DNA of 57,938 bases from Bacteroidetes bacterium GWF2_29_10 (GTDB taxonomy: Bacteria > Bacteroidota > Bacteroidia > Bacteroidales > GWE2-29-8), in assembly GCA_001768555.1 (NCBI GenBank), contig MEOD01000093.1, positions 1 to 57,938 on the forward strand, read 5' to 3'. A program made the position numbers and the translations under genes. Under the pieces are notes generated by a model. The model had not been told where the DNA came from. It ran no database searches and saw nothing but the letters and a program-made list of their open reading frames with translations. Shown one piece after another: positions 29,622 to 44,600 of the stretch (position 1 is its first letter; every line of letters begins with the position of its first letter).

Positions 29622-32600
29622 TTATTGCTTAATGAACTTTCGCTTTGCAACAGTATTGTTTGATTCAATATTAATAAAGTATATTCCAGGTGAAAGTTTT
29701 GAAACATCAATAGCTTTTGTATTGTTGTTTTGTGTTGATATGTTTTGTTTAGTATTTATAGTTTCACCGAGAATATTAGAGATGAATATATTTCCATTAA
29801 AAGAAGATTTGAAAGATACATTAATTATGTTTTGAGCTGGGTTTGGGTATATAGCAAAAGCGTTAAGTATATCAAGCTCTTCGATAGAGTTATACTCTAA
29901 CACTTCTATAGTAATATATTCTGAAACAGAAGCGCATTGGTTTGTAGCTATAAGCATAATTTTATATTCACCATCTTGAGAAAATATATGTTCAGGATTT
30001 GTTTCTGAAGAAGTTTGAGTATCTCCAAAATCCCAATAGTATGAGTCTGCATTAGAAGAAAGATTTTCAAATTGCAAAGTTCTTCCTGTATTTTTAAAAG
30101 TGAAAGAAGATATAGGAACTGGGTTAAGAGTTACGTTCACACCATCAACAATAATAACACAACCATTTCTATCGGTAACGGTAACATCATAGAAGCTTTT
30201 AGGCTGAGTAACTTTAATGTATGGAGCAACAGATCCACTTGACCAAACATAAGATAAGTATTTGTTAAAGTCAGGGTCATTATCAATAAATAACATTAGA
30301 GTATCGTTTTGACAAGCGGTGTTGTTTGGTTTATCTGAAATGACCAAAGGTGATTCTGTTTTAAATACTTTCACTTCAATAGAATCAGAAATTAGGACAC
30401 AATTATTATTATCAATCACGGTTATAAAATAATAACCAGGATCATTAACATTAATTGTTTGGGTAGAGCTGGAGTTATTCCAAGTGTATGAAGCATAGTT
30501 AGGTTCAACTGTTAAAGATAATGTTACATCAACGGGGTTTGTATTAAGCGTGTTATCGCAGAATCCTGTTTTATTATCTTTTGCTGTAATAATAGGTTTC
30601 ACAACATCATGAACATTTACTATTACAGTGTCAACGTCAAGACAACCATTAGGTGATTTTATTGTAAGAGTATATGAAGTAGTAACTTTTGGAGCTACTA
30701 ATGTTTTAGTGTCATATCCTCCATTACTCCATATAATGGTATTGCCTAAGTGTGTAGAAGCAGAAGCATCTAGAATTACAGGCAAAGCATTAAAGCAAGT
30801 AGTAAAGTCTGTTCCTGCATCGGCTATAGGAGCTTTTTTTACAAAAATATTAACAGTATCGGTTATACTACAAATATTTGTATCGGTTACTGTGACTATA
30901 TATTGTTTGTATTCATCTGTAATAGTTTGAGGATTAAATGCAATCATTTGTCCAGTTAAACCTTGTTCGCTCCATACATAAGCAAAACCTCCATAAGCAG
31001 CTAAAATAAGTTCGTTATTTGAACAAATTGTATCATAATTAGAATACATTGCAGTATAAGGAAGAGGGTTTACTTTTACTGTTATAGAGTCAATATCAAC
31101 ACATCCAAATTCATTTTGAGAAGTAACTATATATTTGGTATTATATTTAGGACTAACAATAATAGTATCGTTTTTATCTCCTGTATGCCATTCGTATGAT
31201 GACGCTCCAGTAACAATAATAGTGTCTATATCTTGTAGACAAATTATTTGTTTGCCAGTAACAATTGAGTTAGGATTTGGATGAACTGTAATAACGACTG
31301 AATCAATAGCCGTGCATTTATAGTAATTAGTAATGCTTAAAGTATATGTTGTAGTTATCAAAGGAGTAGCTATAGGGTAAGGAATAGAGTCATTGTTAAG
31401 ACCTAGAGATGGAGTCCATTTATATTTTACGCCACCTTGACCATTAAGATAAATTGATTTATTAAAACATATAGCACTGTCCATACCAGCATCAACGAAA
31501 GGTACTGGCAATACTTTTACTGTTTTTTGTGCAGAATTAAAACACCCATTTATGTCTGTAATAGTAACTGTATACTGGGTTGTGTCTTCAGGAGAGATTG
31601 TTAAAACTGCATTAGTAGAATTATCTGACCATAAGTATGTATCAGTTGCTTGTGCTGATTTATTTTTTATCTTAACAGTGTCGCCAAAGCAAATAAGAGT
31701 ATCAAATCCTAGATTAATAAATGGTAAAGGATTAACAAAAACTACAAGAGTATCATTGTTTACACAACCATTTACATCTGTAGCATAAACAGCATAAGCT
31801 TTATTGTTTTTAGGAAATAGGATCGGGGAGTCCGTATTTTCATCTATTATATCAGTATTAGGTATCCACGAATAAGTTAAGCCTCCAGTGGCAGTTATAG
31901 TCCCTTTATTTAGAGTATCTCCTACACATATTGATAAGTCATTACCTGCATTAACAATAGGAAGAGGATTTATAAATACCACCACATCGTCAGTATTACT
32001 ACAATTATTATTATCAATTACAGTAAGTGTGTATGTTGTGGTTATGGTTGGATAAACTTCCATGTACGCAGTATCGTATTGGTTTGACCAATAATAGTAT
32101 TCTCCTCCAGAACCAACTAAACTAGTCGTAGCCCCAAAACAAATACTTGTATCCTTCCCAGCATAAGCAACAGGTAAAGGATTTACTTTTACAAATACGG
32201 TATCTATACTAATACAAATATTGTCATTAATAGTTACAGTATAATAAGCATCAATAGTTTCTTTTATGACTATACTATCTTTCATATTGCCATTACTCCA
32301 TGAGTAAGATAATCCTCCAGTTGCAGATATTATTACTTCCTGATTGTAACAAACGGTAACATCATCTTGAGCTTTGGCAACAGGGAGAGAAACAACAATA
32401 TCATCAGCAGCTGAACAATTATTTGTATTAACAACAGTTACAATATATGTGGTTGTAATTGTTGGCGTTGCTAAAGGGTTTTGAATACTGTCATTGTCAA
32501 TGCTATTTGCAGGTGACCAGTAGTAATTTATTCCCCCTACTGCATTAAGCAATATATTTGTTCCATTGCAAATCATAGTGTCATTTCCTGCAAAGGCCAA

Positions 32601-35600
32601 TGGAAGGTCATTTACTTTAAGAATAATATCATCTGTATTTGAGCAACCATTACTGTCTGTAACTGTAACAATATATGTGGTTGTAATCATTGGAAATGCA
32701 TTTGGGTTGTATACGGTGTCATTACTTAAACCTGCTTGAGGCAACCATTTATATTTTACTCCAAAAGAAGAGTATATTTTTATATTATTACCATAACATA
32801 TAGCTGTATCATTTCCTGCATTAACAATAGGCAGTGGATTGATTTTAATAGACAACGATTTAGTATTAATACATCCATTTGTATCGGTAACTTCTACTGT
32901 GTAAGTTGTATTTGATGTAGGGGCAGTATTAGGATTTTTAACGTTATTATAACTTAATCCAGTTGAAGGATACCAAGAATAGTAAGCAGCAGTAGTAGAA
33001 TTTGCTATAATATTAGTGCTATCGTAAATGCAAATAGTATCATTTTTGCTTACAGTTATTGTAGGTAAAGAAAGCACCGTAACTACAACATTGTCTGAAG
33101 CAGAGCATTTATTAACATCAGTAACTGTAACGGTGTATGTTGTATTAACTGTAGGGGAAGCTAAAGGATAAGGAATTGTTGAGTCAGATAGAGTTTTTGC
33201 TGTGTTCCATTTAAACACATCTCCCATATTGAACCCAGATAAATTAAGATATTCGAAGCTTCCTTGACATATTGAGATATCCTCTCCTGCAGATATAACA
33301 GGAAGATTGTTAATATATACCCATATATCATCTGTACCTGAACAACCATTAATATCTTTTGCTGTAATAGTATAGTATGTGTCAAATTTAGGGTTCACAA
33401 CAAGTGTGTCATTTGTAGAAGCATTGTTCCAAATGTAACTCACTCCTCCATTAGCTATTAGATTTACTTTCTTTCCATAACATATTGCAGTATCAATTCC
33501 TTTTGCTATACTTATTGTAGGAAGCATATTTACAGATACATTTATTGAGTCCATAGTGCTACAACCATACAAACTAACAGTTACAAAGTATTTTGTTGTA
33601 GTATCAGGTGATACATGAATAATGCTATCATAATCTCCATTATCCCATATATAATTATCTCCACCAGAAGCAAATAAATAGAGCGAATCATTCAAGCATA
33701 TACTTGCGTCAGTTGTTTTCATTGTTACTTTTGGAACTATTACTCTAACGCCTACTGTATCCATATCAGAACAACCGTTGGCGTCAAATACGGTAACTTC
33801 ATATATTATGGATATCGAAGGTGTAACATTAATAAACTTGCCAGTATCACTTGTGCTCCAATAGTATGTTTCGCCACCAGAAGCAAGAAGGGAAATACTT
33901 TCATTTTTGCATATTGTTCTATCTTCTCCTGCATTAGCAGTAGGTAAGCCATTAATTATGATATTAACTTCATCGGTTGCACTGCATCCATTAATATCTG
34001 TTGCAGTAACTTTATATGTAGTGTTTTCTGTAGGATTAACATAAATTGAATTGCTTGTTTTTCCATTATCCCAAGTATAATAGTTTGCTCCAGTTACATT
34101 TATGTTAACAGAATCATTTAAGCAAAGATAAACTAAATTGTCAGTTTTTATTACAGGGATGGCATTCACAATGACTGTTATATAGTCTGAAGCGGAACAA
34201 CCATTAATGTCAGTAGTGGTTAGCCTATAAATAGTGTTGTTGGTAGGGAATACTAATGGCGTTGTAATCGTAGAATCGTTAATACTTTGTTGATTATCCC
34301 AAGTGTATGTATTCATTACACTACTGCTAGTAGCAATAAGCATTATGGTGTCTCCAATACATAGAGAAGTATCGGTTCCTGCATCAATATTTGGAATTTG
34401 GAATACACTTACTACTATAGCTCCAGATTTTTCACATCCATTTTTGGATACAGTGACGGCATATATGATTGATGCTGTGTCCCCAATGGTTATTGCTGAA
34501 TCACTAGCTCCATTACTCCATTTATATGAATCTCCACCTGAAGCCCATAGGCTTATTACAGAACCTCTGCAAATATTAGTATCATTAGAATAAGTAATGT
34601 TAGGATATTCAAAAACATTTACAACAACTTGAGCAGTTGCGGTGCAATTACCTGTATTATTTGTAAGGGTTAATGTGTATGTAGTTGTTCCTGTAGGAGA
34701 TGCGATAGGTGTTGCAGAGTGATTATCATCTAAAGAACTTGCTGGTTCCCATGAATATAAGTCTGCACCTGAAGCTGAAAGAGAAACAGTTTGCCCAATA
34801 CATATAGATTTATCAGAAGTTACATTTACCGTAGGTAGCGGATTAATGGAAACAATAACGCTATCATTAGCGGTGCAATTATATTGGTTTTGAGTAGTTA
34901 CATAGTAAGTAGTTGTGTATGCTGGTTTGACAGTAATACTTGCAATAGAATCACCTGTATTCCAGTAATAAGCATTTCCTCCTGTAGCAGTAATTGTTAC
35001 AGAGTCATTAAAACAAAGTGATTGATCTCCACTAACAATTAATATAGGATTATCATAAACAGTAACAATAACATCATCTGTATCTGTACAACCATCTTTT
35101 GTAACGGTAAGAATATATGTTTCTGTAGATGACGGCTTAACTGTACTATTTTTTGTATTGTCTCCACTTGTCCAATTATATAAATCCATTCCATAATTAG
35201 CTTTAATGGTAACAGTATCACCAAAGCAAATTTCTCTATCAATACCTGCATCTGCAACTGGAATTTGATTTACTGCTACAGTAACTGTATCATATCCTTT
35301 ACATCCTTTATTGTCGGTTCCTTCTACAAAATATATTATAGTGTCTGTAGGACTTACTATAATTTGCGCTAATGTGCTTCCATTGCTCCATGTATAATTT
35401 GTAGCTCCAGATGCAGTGAGAATGGCAGAATCGCCTAAGCATATTATTGTTTTATCTTGAGTTACATTAACATCAGGCAAAGGGTTAACAGTTATAAATA
35501 CTCTATTTGTTTCTGAACAGCCATTATTATCTTTTACAGTAACAGAGTAATACACACTAACTGTAGGAGAAACAATAGCTGTATCTTTTGTAAAGTCATT

Positions 35601-38600
35601 TATTGCTTCTTTAGGAAACCATGTATAAGTGGAGCCTCCTGTAGCAAATATTGGGGTGGAACTATTCATACATATTTCTTTATCAGGGCTAACTGTAACT
35701 ATTGGAAGAGGATTAACAGTAACGTCTGTTACATCTGTATCACTACAACCTTTACTGTTTGTAATAGTAACAGTGTATGTGGTATTTATAGTTGGTTTTG
35801 CCCAAGGATTAAAATATATATCTTTATTTAAAGAACTTGAGTTATCCCATTTGAATATCACGCCTCCAAATGCATGAAGTTGCACGCTATCTCCAATACA
35901 AATAGTCCCTGATGGACCTGCATCAATAACAGGCAATGGATTAACATTTACTGACATTGTATCCATATCAGAACAACCATTGGAATCATAACCTGTTACA
36001 GTATATAGCGTTTTTGTTGTTGGTGCAACAATAACATTTGCAGTTGTTCCTACATTATCATCCCAAGTATATGTGTTAGCTCCTAATGCACTAAGAGTAA
36101 TAGAACTGCCAATACACACTTCGTTGACAAGCCTGTCTATTGTTACGTCAGGCAATTGAAATACATTTAGCACAAAATCATCAGTAGCTGAACAACCGTT
36201 AGCATCTGTTCCTGTAATTGCATAAATAATGGAAGCTGTAGGAGCAACAATAATGCTATCTGTAGTTTCTGCTGTACTCCAAAAGTAGCTATCAGCATTA
36301 GTTCCTTTAAGAGTAAGTGTAACGCCTCTACAAATATAATTAGTATCTGCAATAATTTCCACAACAGGAAGAGGATTTACTACAACTTCAATTGTGTCAA
36401 TATTAGTGCAATTATTATCATCAGTTCCTGTAACTATATATGTAGCCGAAACTGTTGGTAATATTTCAAGATTCTCAATATTTCCAAGATTAACATCATC
36501 CCATAAGTATGTTTTAGCACCAGTAACAGATATAATTGTTGTTGTCCCATAACATATAGTATCTGGTAACGCATTAGCAATTACATTAGGCAAAGCATTA
36601 ACTTTAATCTCTATTGAGTCAATATTACTGCAAGTGTTGGTGTCTATAACAGACACTAAATATTTAGTGTCTGTTGAAGGTTTAACAAGTATTGAATCAT
36701 TAGTATTGTTACTAATTATTTCGGATGCAAACCATGAGTAAGTTGTCCCGCCTGTAACAGTTAATAATGAGGAGTCAAAGTTACATATAGTTGAAATGCC
36801 TGTTATATTAATAGAAGGTAAAGGGTTGACAGTAACGACAACAGAGTCTGCATCAGAACACCCATTAATATCTGTAACAGTAACAATATACTGGTCTGTA
36901 ATATTTGGTAATATTGTAATTGTTGCCGTATCAAGACCTGAGATAATCGAGGAATTATTAGCCCATAAATAATCTATAGCTCCAGATGCTGTAAGTACAA
37001 CCGTATCATTTAAACAAATAGTTTTATCAATTCCTGCATCAGCTGTAGGTAGAGGGTTTATTATTATTGCAATTTCATCAGTTGCAGTACAGGAGTTTGA
37101 TCCAGTAATAGAAACAGAATAAGTGATATTTATAGTTGGCTTTGCAACAGGTTTTGCAATATTAATATCATTTAATGTTAGGTCATTAGGAGACCATGTG
37201 TATGTTGTTCCATTTGTAGCAGTTAAATTAATACTATCACCAAGACATATCGTGGTTTTATCTGCAGTGATTTTTGTTGTGATAGAATCAACCATAACTA
37301 CTATTGTATCATAAGCAGAGCAATTATTTTCTATACCAATTACTGTGTATATTGTTGTTGTATCTGGTTGTACATAAATAGAATCCTTTATTTCTCCCGT
37401 ATTCCATAAATAATTAGGAGCTGAGGCTACTACAAGCAAAATACTGTCATTTTTACATATTGACTTATCTGCTCCGACAGATATACTTGGAGCAAGGTTT
37501 ACAGTAACAAATACGCTGTCAATATTAGAGCAGCTATTAGAATCGGTAACATTAACATAATACATTATAGAATCTGTTGGAGTTACTTTTATTACTGGTA
37601 TTGCTTCTGTGGTGCTCCATGAATAAGTTTTACCTCCAGTAGCTGTAAGAGTTGCAGTATCTCCCTTACATATTGTAATGTTGCTTCCTGCGTCAGCAAT
37701 AGGGAGAGTATGAACAGTAATAGGAATACTAAGATTAGCAACACATGTATTAGCTCCTGCAATTATTACGGAGTATGTTGTTGATACTTGAGGTGTTGCA
37801 ATAGGATTAGATGCAGAAGAGTCAGATAAAGAACCATTTTGAGGTGTCCACAAATAAGTAATACCTCCCGTAGCACTTAATTGTAAGGAATCTCCAAAAC
37901 ATATAGTGTCTTTTGATGTGTAAATCTTAGCATCAACAGAGTCAACGGTAACAACAACTGTATCATAATTTTTACATATTCCATCTGAAACTGTAAGTAT
38001 ATATGTTGTTGAATAAGGAGGGCTTATTCTAATAATTGCTGTATCTTCTCCACTACTCCATGAATAAGTTGTTCCTCCAAAACCAGCAAGGAATATTGAG
38101 TCACCTTTACATATAGTCCTGTCCCAACCAGCATCAGCTAAAGGAAGTGTTAATGTCGTAATAAGTATGCTATCTTTAGAGTAGCAACCATTATCATAAT
38201 ACCCTGTTACATATATATAGGACGTATTATTTACAGGTATTTTAATAGATTGAGAATTTGCTCCAGTACTCCACAAATAAGTATCTGCCCCAGATGCTGT
38301 TATAGTAATAGTATCTTTAGAGCAAATGGTTGTGTCATTGCTAATTGTTAATACAGGCAAAGAATTTACTACAATTATAGCTGTATCAGTAGCTATACAA
38401 GCTAAAGCATTGGTTACTGTAACATAATAAGTTGTTGTATTGAGTGGCATTGCCATAGTATTTTGAGCTGAGGAATCAGATAAAGAACCATTTTGAGGTG
38501 TCCATATAAAGCTAATACCAGTATCAACAGAAAGGTTTATAGAGCCACCAAAGCATATTGTATCATCAGAGATATTTATTTTGGTATAGAATGAATCGAC

Positions 38601-41600
38601 GGTTATAATCAATTCATCTGTGCTTGAGCATAATCCATCATTAACAGTAAGGGTGTATGTTGTTGTTATGTTAGGTTTGAAGTAAACTGGGTTTCCTGTT
38701 TGTCCGTCAGACCATTGATAGTTAATTCCTCCAGATGCTGTAACTTGTGTTGAGTCTCCGTAACATATAGTTTGGTCTACTCCTGCATTTGCGATAGGGA
38801 GTTCAGCTACAGATACTAATACTGAATCTTTAGCAGAGCAATTATTATCAGTTACAGTTACATAGAATAAAGAGTCTGTTAATGGTAAAACAATAGTTGA
38901 TTGAGTATTAACTCCACTGCTCCAAGAATAAGTAATACCTCCAGTAGTAGATAATGTAGTGCTGTTACCTTTGCATATGGTTTGATCAGCTCCTGCTTCT
39001 GGAATAGGCAAAGCATTTACGGTTACAACTTGAGTAACAGAGTCGTAGCAAATAAGTTGCTTTTTCCCTACAATAGAGAAATCATCAATACGCCAGCCTT
39101 TATATGTTCCAGAAGCGTCTGTTGAACCAATGCCAAATTGTATTCTAAATAAAGTATTTTTATCTGCATAAGTACTAACGTCAAAAGTTTTTAAAGTCCA
39201 TGAATTTTCTTGTATAGGTGTTGTTTGATTGGAATATATTGTTTGCCAGTTACCTTTAAACACTTCTAATACAGCAGCATCATTAGAGCTTTCAAAAGCT
39301 GAATTACTATAGAAAGAAATTTTTACTTCTTCATAATCCAAACAGTTAATCCAAGGTGATAGGAAGTATTTTTTTGTCAGATTATTCTCATAGCAACTGT
39401 TAATATAAGTTCCTAATATTCCATTATCTGAAGTGAAAGGAGAATAATCCTGAGTAGGGTTTTGATATGTTCCATCGCAAATACTTCCTGTAGAAACAGG
39501 TGCAATATCCCAGCCTCCTTCTCCATAACCTGACCAACCTTTTGTTTTAGTACTAAAATCATCAAAGAAAAAATTACTAACAACAGTGAATGTGTCGCTA
39601 TTAACATATGTTATGGTATGGGTTCCAACGCCAGCAAGTTCTGGAGAAAATATACTATCATTGATTATTCCTGGTCCATAAAATACTCCTCCACTATGTT
39701 GTCCTTTTACAACAACAGAAGGTGCATTTTGACAATATTCAGCATCTAATCCTGATATTGATAAATTTAAACTATTGACAGTTACTATAATTTGTTCTGT
39801 AGCAATACAAGTTCCCTTGGTTCCAGTTATGTTATAAGTGGTAGTTGTTAAAGGTGTGACTGTTATACTACTATTGGTATATCCTCCTGTCCATATATAA
39901 TTATCTGCTCCATAAACATTTAGAGTTATACTATTTCCTTTGCATATAGTTTGATCATCACTTGCATTAATAATTAAAGGATTAACGTATACAACAAGGC
40001 TATCCTTAGAAATGCAAGCTCCTGAAGTAGCGTAAATTATATATTTTGTTGTTGAAGGAGGAGTTACAGTTGGTGTTAGTGTGTTTACACCACTAACTAT
40101 TGTTGCAGTAGGTGTCCAAGAGAAAGTAGTTCCATTACTTGTTGCATTAAATTGTATGCTTGCTCCAGTGCATATACTAACATCTGAACCTGCTTCAACA
40201 GTAGGAGGAGCGCTTACTATAATATTAACGGAACCAGTAACAGTACAACCATTAGAATTAGTAACAGTAACAAAATAATTTGTTGTTATTGTAGGAGAAG
40301 CAATAGGTGTTGCACTATTAATATTGTTTAAAGTTCCATCATTAGGAAACCATGTGTATGTCACTCCATTTGTAGCTTTGAGCATTGTTGTATCTCCACA
40401 TACAGAATAACGATTAGCCGTAACGATAGTTGTTGCAACTGGATATAGATTTACTACAACGCTTTTTGACCCTTTGCATCCATTAGCATCGGTTACAGTA
40501 ACTGAATAATTAGTAGAAACTGTAGGTGTCGCAATTGGGTTTGCTATATTTGCATTACTTAATCCTGTTGATGGCGACCAAATATAGTTTGTTGCCCCAG
40601 CGTATGTGGCATTAATGTTGGTGTTTCCTTCTGGACATATGGAGCCTCCCCCTGTAATAGTAATTACAGGTAATGGATTAACAGTAACTACAACATCATC
40701 AGTAGCAGAACAACCAAACCCATTAGTAATTGTAACTATATATGTCGTGTTTGTTGCTGGATTTGCTATAGGATCGTAAATATTTATAGCACTTAATGCT
40801 GTTGCTGGCGACCAAGAATAAGATGTTCCTCCAAAAGCACTAAGTGTTGTACTATTCCCTTGACATATAGTAACATCAGCGCCAGCACCTCCAACAGGAG
40901 GAGTATTAACTGTAACAGATACATTCCCAGTAACAGTACAACCATTAGAATTAGTAACAGTTACTAAATAATTCGTTGTTGTTGTCGGGGACGCAATAGG
41001 TGTTGCAATATTAATATTGTTTAAAGTCCCATCATTAGGTAGCCAAATATATGTTCCTCCATTGGTGGCTTTAAGCCTAGTTGTATCTCCTTTGCATATT
41101 GCAGTTCGATTTGCTGTAACAGTTGTTGTTGCAGCTGGATATACTGAAATTATTATACTTGCCGTATTTGAACAAGTATTAACATCCGTTCCTGTAACTT
41201 TATAAGTTGATGTGCTGTTAGGGTTTACATTTTGAATAGATGAAATATCGGCTGTATGTCCCCAAATATAAGTCTTAGCTCCTGATGCTGTAAGTTTTAC
41301 AGTTGTTGCTGGACACACATTATTTTTGTCAGATGATATAATTACTGATGGCAAATTATTTACAGTAACTACTACATCGTCAGTAGCCGAACAACCGAAA
41401 CCATTAGTAATTTTGACTATATAAGTTGTATTTGTTGCTGGGTTTGCAGTAGGATTGGAAATATTTGTAGCACTTAATCCTGTTGATGGTGACCAAGAAT
41501 AAGAAGTACCTCCAAAAGCATTAAAAGTTGTACTATTTCCTTGACATATAGTAACATCTGCTCCAGCACTTCCAACAGGTGGAGTGTTAACTGCAACAGA

Positions 41601-44600
41601 TACATTACCAGTAACAGTACAACCATTAGAATTGGTAACAGTTACTAAATAATTTGTTGTTGTTGTCGGGGACGCAATAGGGTTGCTAACAGTTGTATCA
41701 TTTAAAGAATTACGTGGGATCCATGCATATGTAATCCCTCCAGAAGCTTTAAGCCTAGTTGTATCTCCTTTGCATATTGCAGTTCGATTTGCTGTAACAG
41801 TTGTTGTTGCAGCTGGATATACTGAAATTATTATACTTGCTGTATTTGAACAAGTATTAGCATCCGTTCCTGTAACTTTATAAGTTGATGTGCTGTTAGG
41901 GTTTACATTTTGAATAGATGAAGTATCGACTGTATGTCCCCAAACATAAGTTTTAGCTGCTGATGCAGTAAGTTTTACTGCTGTTGCTGGGCATACATTA
42001 TTTTTATCTGAAGATATAATTACTACTGGCAAATTATTTACGGTAACTACTACATTATCTGTGGCGGTACAACCAAAAGAAGTAACTTTTACGATATATG
42101 TGGTAGTTATAGAAGGGCTTGCTTTAGGGTTTGCAATATTAGCGAAATTTAATCCATTTGTTGGAGACCAGGAATAAGATGTTCCTCCAGAAGCATTAAG
42201 AATTGTAGAGTCTCCTTTGCATATAGTAGCATCTGCTCCCGCATTTGCAATGGGTATAGGGTTTACGGTAACTGTAATGGTTGCTGTGTTTGTGCATCCG
42301 TTAATATTTGTTCCAGTTACTTTATACGTTGTTGTAATAGTTGGGGCAACTTTGCTTCCTGTACCAAGAATAATGTCCCAAATATAAGAGACGGCGCCTC
42401 CTCCTGTAAGTGTTGTTGAATCTCCTTTACATATTGGGTTAGGGCTTGCAGAAGCAGTTACATTAGGCAAAGCATTTACAGTTATAGTAATGCTTGAAGT
42501 GTTTGTACAACCTTTTACATCAGTACCTGTAACAGTATACGCTGTTGTAGTAGTAGGATTTACTATTTTAGGGTTTACAAAACTAGAAGGATTATTCCAA
42601 GCATAAGTATTAGCTCCAGTTCCTGTAAGATGTAATGTGTCATTTTTGCATATAGCTGTTTTTGTAACACTTATTCCAACTGTAGGCAATGGATTTACTT
42701 TTATAATGTATGAAGCAGTGTTTTTGCAAGCATTTGCGTCGGTTCCTGTTACTGTATATGTAGTGTTTATTATTGGTTTTACATATTTTGATGCTCCAGA
42801 TCCAAGAGAATTACTCCATATATATGAAGTTGCTCCAGAAGCTGTAAGTCTTGAAGAGTCAGTATTGATACATATTTCATCTTTTGTTGCTGTAATCGTA
42901 ATATTAGGCAAAGGATTAACAAACACCTTTACAGATGCAGTTGTTGTGCATGATGTTATTGTGTCTCTGGCAGTAACGATATAAGTAACAGTTGAGGTAG
43001 GTATAACATTCTTTACAATAGCTCCAGAAGCACCATTACTCCAAGTATATTTTACAGAAGCTCCTCCAGAAGCTGTAAGTTGAACTGTATCATTTTTGCA
43101 AATAGTATCTTTGTCAACAGTCGCAGTAATAATAGGCAAGGCATTAACTGTTATTCTTGAGGAAGCCACATTTGCACATCCTTTTGTGTCTTTTCCAGTA
43201 ACACGATAGGTGGTATTTATTGTAGGAGAAACTGTTTGTATTGCTCCTGTATCTAAACCATTATTCCATGTATAAGTACCTTTAAAGCCAGCTCCAGATG
43301 CGGTAAGAGTTATGCTATTCCCTTCACATATTGTAGCATTTGAAGGCGCAATACTAATATTAGGCAAAGGGTTTACAGTTACTATAACAGAGTCAAAAGC
43401 ACTACAGCCCCCAGCGTTGGTTATAGTTACGCGATAAGTTGTTGTTATAGTTGGTTTTGCCCAAGGACTAATAGTATCTTTATTGCTAAGAGTTGACGAA
43501 GGTGCCCAAGAATATGTGGATGTTCCTCCTGCTAAATTTTTTGCAGTAAGTTGCACACTATCATTCACGCAAATAGTCTTATTAGCTCCTGCATCGGGAT
43601 TAACATCAGCCCAAACATAAGTGGAAGCTGTAGACTGGTTATTGCAAGTGGCAGTAAAAGTTCCTGAAACTTTAAAATCATCAATACGCCAACCTTTATA
43701 TTTATTGGTTGCATTTGTTGGTCCTATCCCAAAACGAACACGAAAATTAGAATTATTATCGGCATAAGTAACATTGTTAAAACTAGGAAAAGACCAGCCA
43801 AAGTTATTGACAGCCACTTTTGACATTTTATGCCATAAATTATCTGTTCCCAGTACTTCTACAGAGAATGTGTCTAAAAAAGTACTAAAAGATGAACTTT
43901 GTGCAAATTGAATTGTAACATTTGTAAGATTAGAACAATTAATTACAGGGGATGTTATATAATATGTTTGAGGAATATTAAGATTATAACAGCTATTAAT
44001 AAAAGTTCCCAGAACAATGCTATCGTTTGATGTTAATGTCGCATCATCTGGAGGTTGAGCAGACCCGACACAAGCAATAGCAATGTTAGGGTTTATTGCT
44101 TTTCTTTCCCATCCACCAGAATCTAATGCTCCTACATCATAACCAGTCCAACCTTTATCTGTGGAAAAATCATCTTGAAAAGAAGTTATTATTATCCATG
44201 GATTTTCAACATAATCATAAGTGATTGTTTTTGAGCCAATGCCTGCAACAGAAGGTGTAAAAGTTGTAACACCTAATACAGTTAATATACCGGGGCCCGA
44301 AAATGTTCCTCCAATAGGATTCCCTGTTAAAGTGACAGCAGGATTACTAAAACAATATTTTGAAGCAAGCCCAGAAATAGCACCATTTTGAGTGGCAACA
44401 TAAACCATTACATTGTCTGTAGCTGTAAGTCCTCCACTAGTTACTTTAACAGTGTATTTTGTATCTATTATTGGTTTAGCATAAGGGTTTGAAGCAGAGG
44501 TATTAGTAAGTCCTGTTGATGGGTACCAGGAATAAGTATACGTGCCAGTTCCTCCTGTTGCAGTAGGGGTGCCTCCAATAATAACACTATCTCCGGAACA

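Noticed and set aside
30628-42984. Many plus-strand frames of 60-115 codons opposite the giant gene
   Set aside because: They arise from the Thr/Val/Asn-rich repeats read backwards, recur with the repeat period, and have no promoter or recognisable domain.
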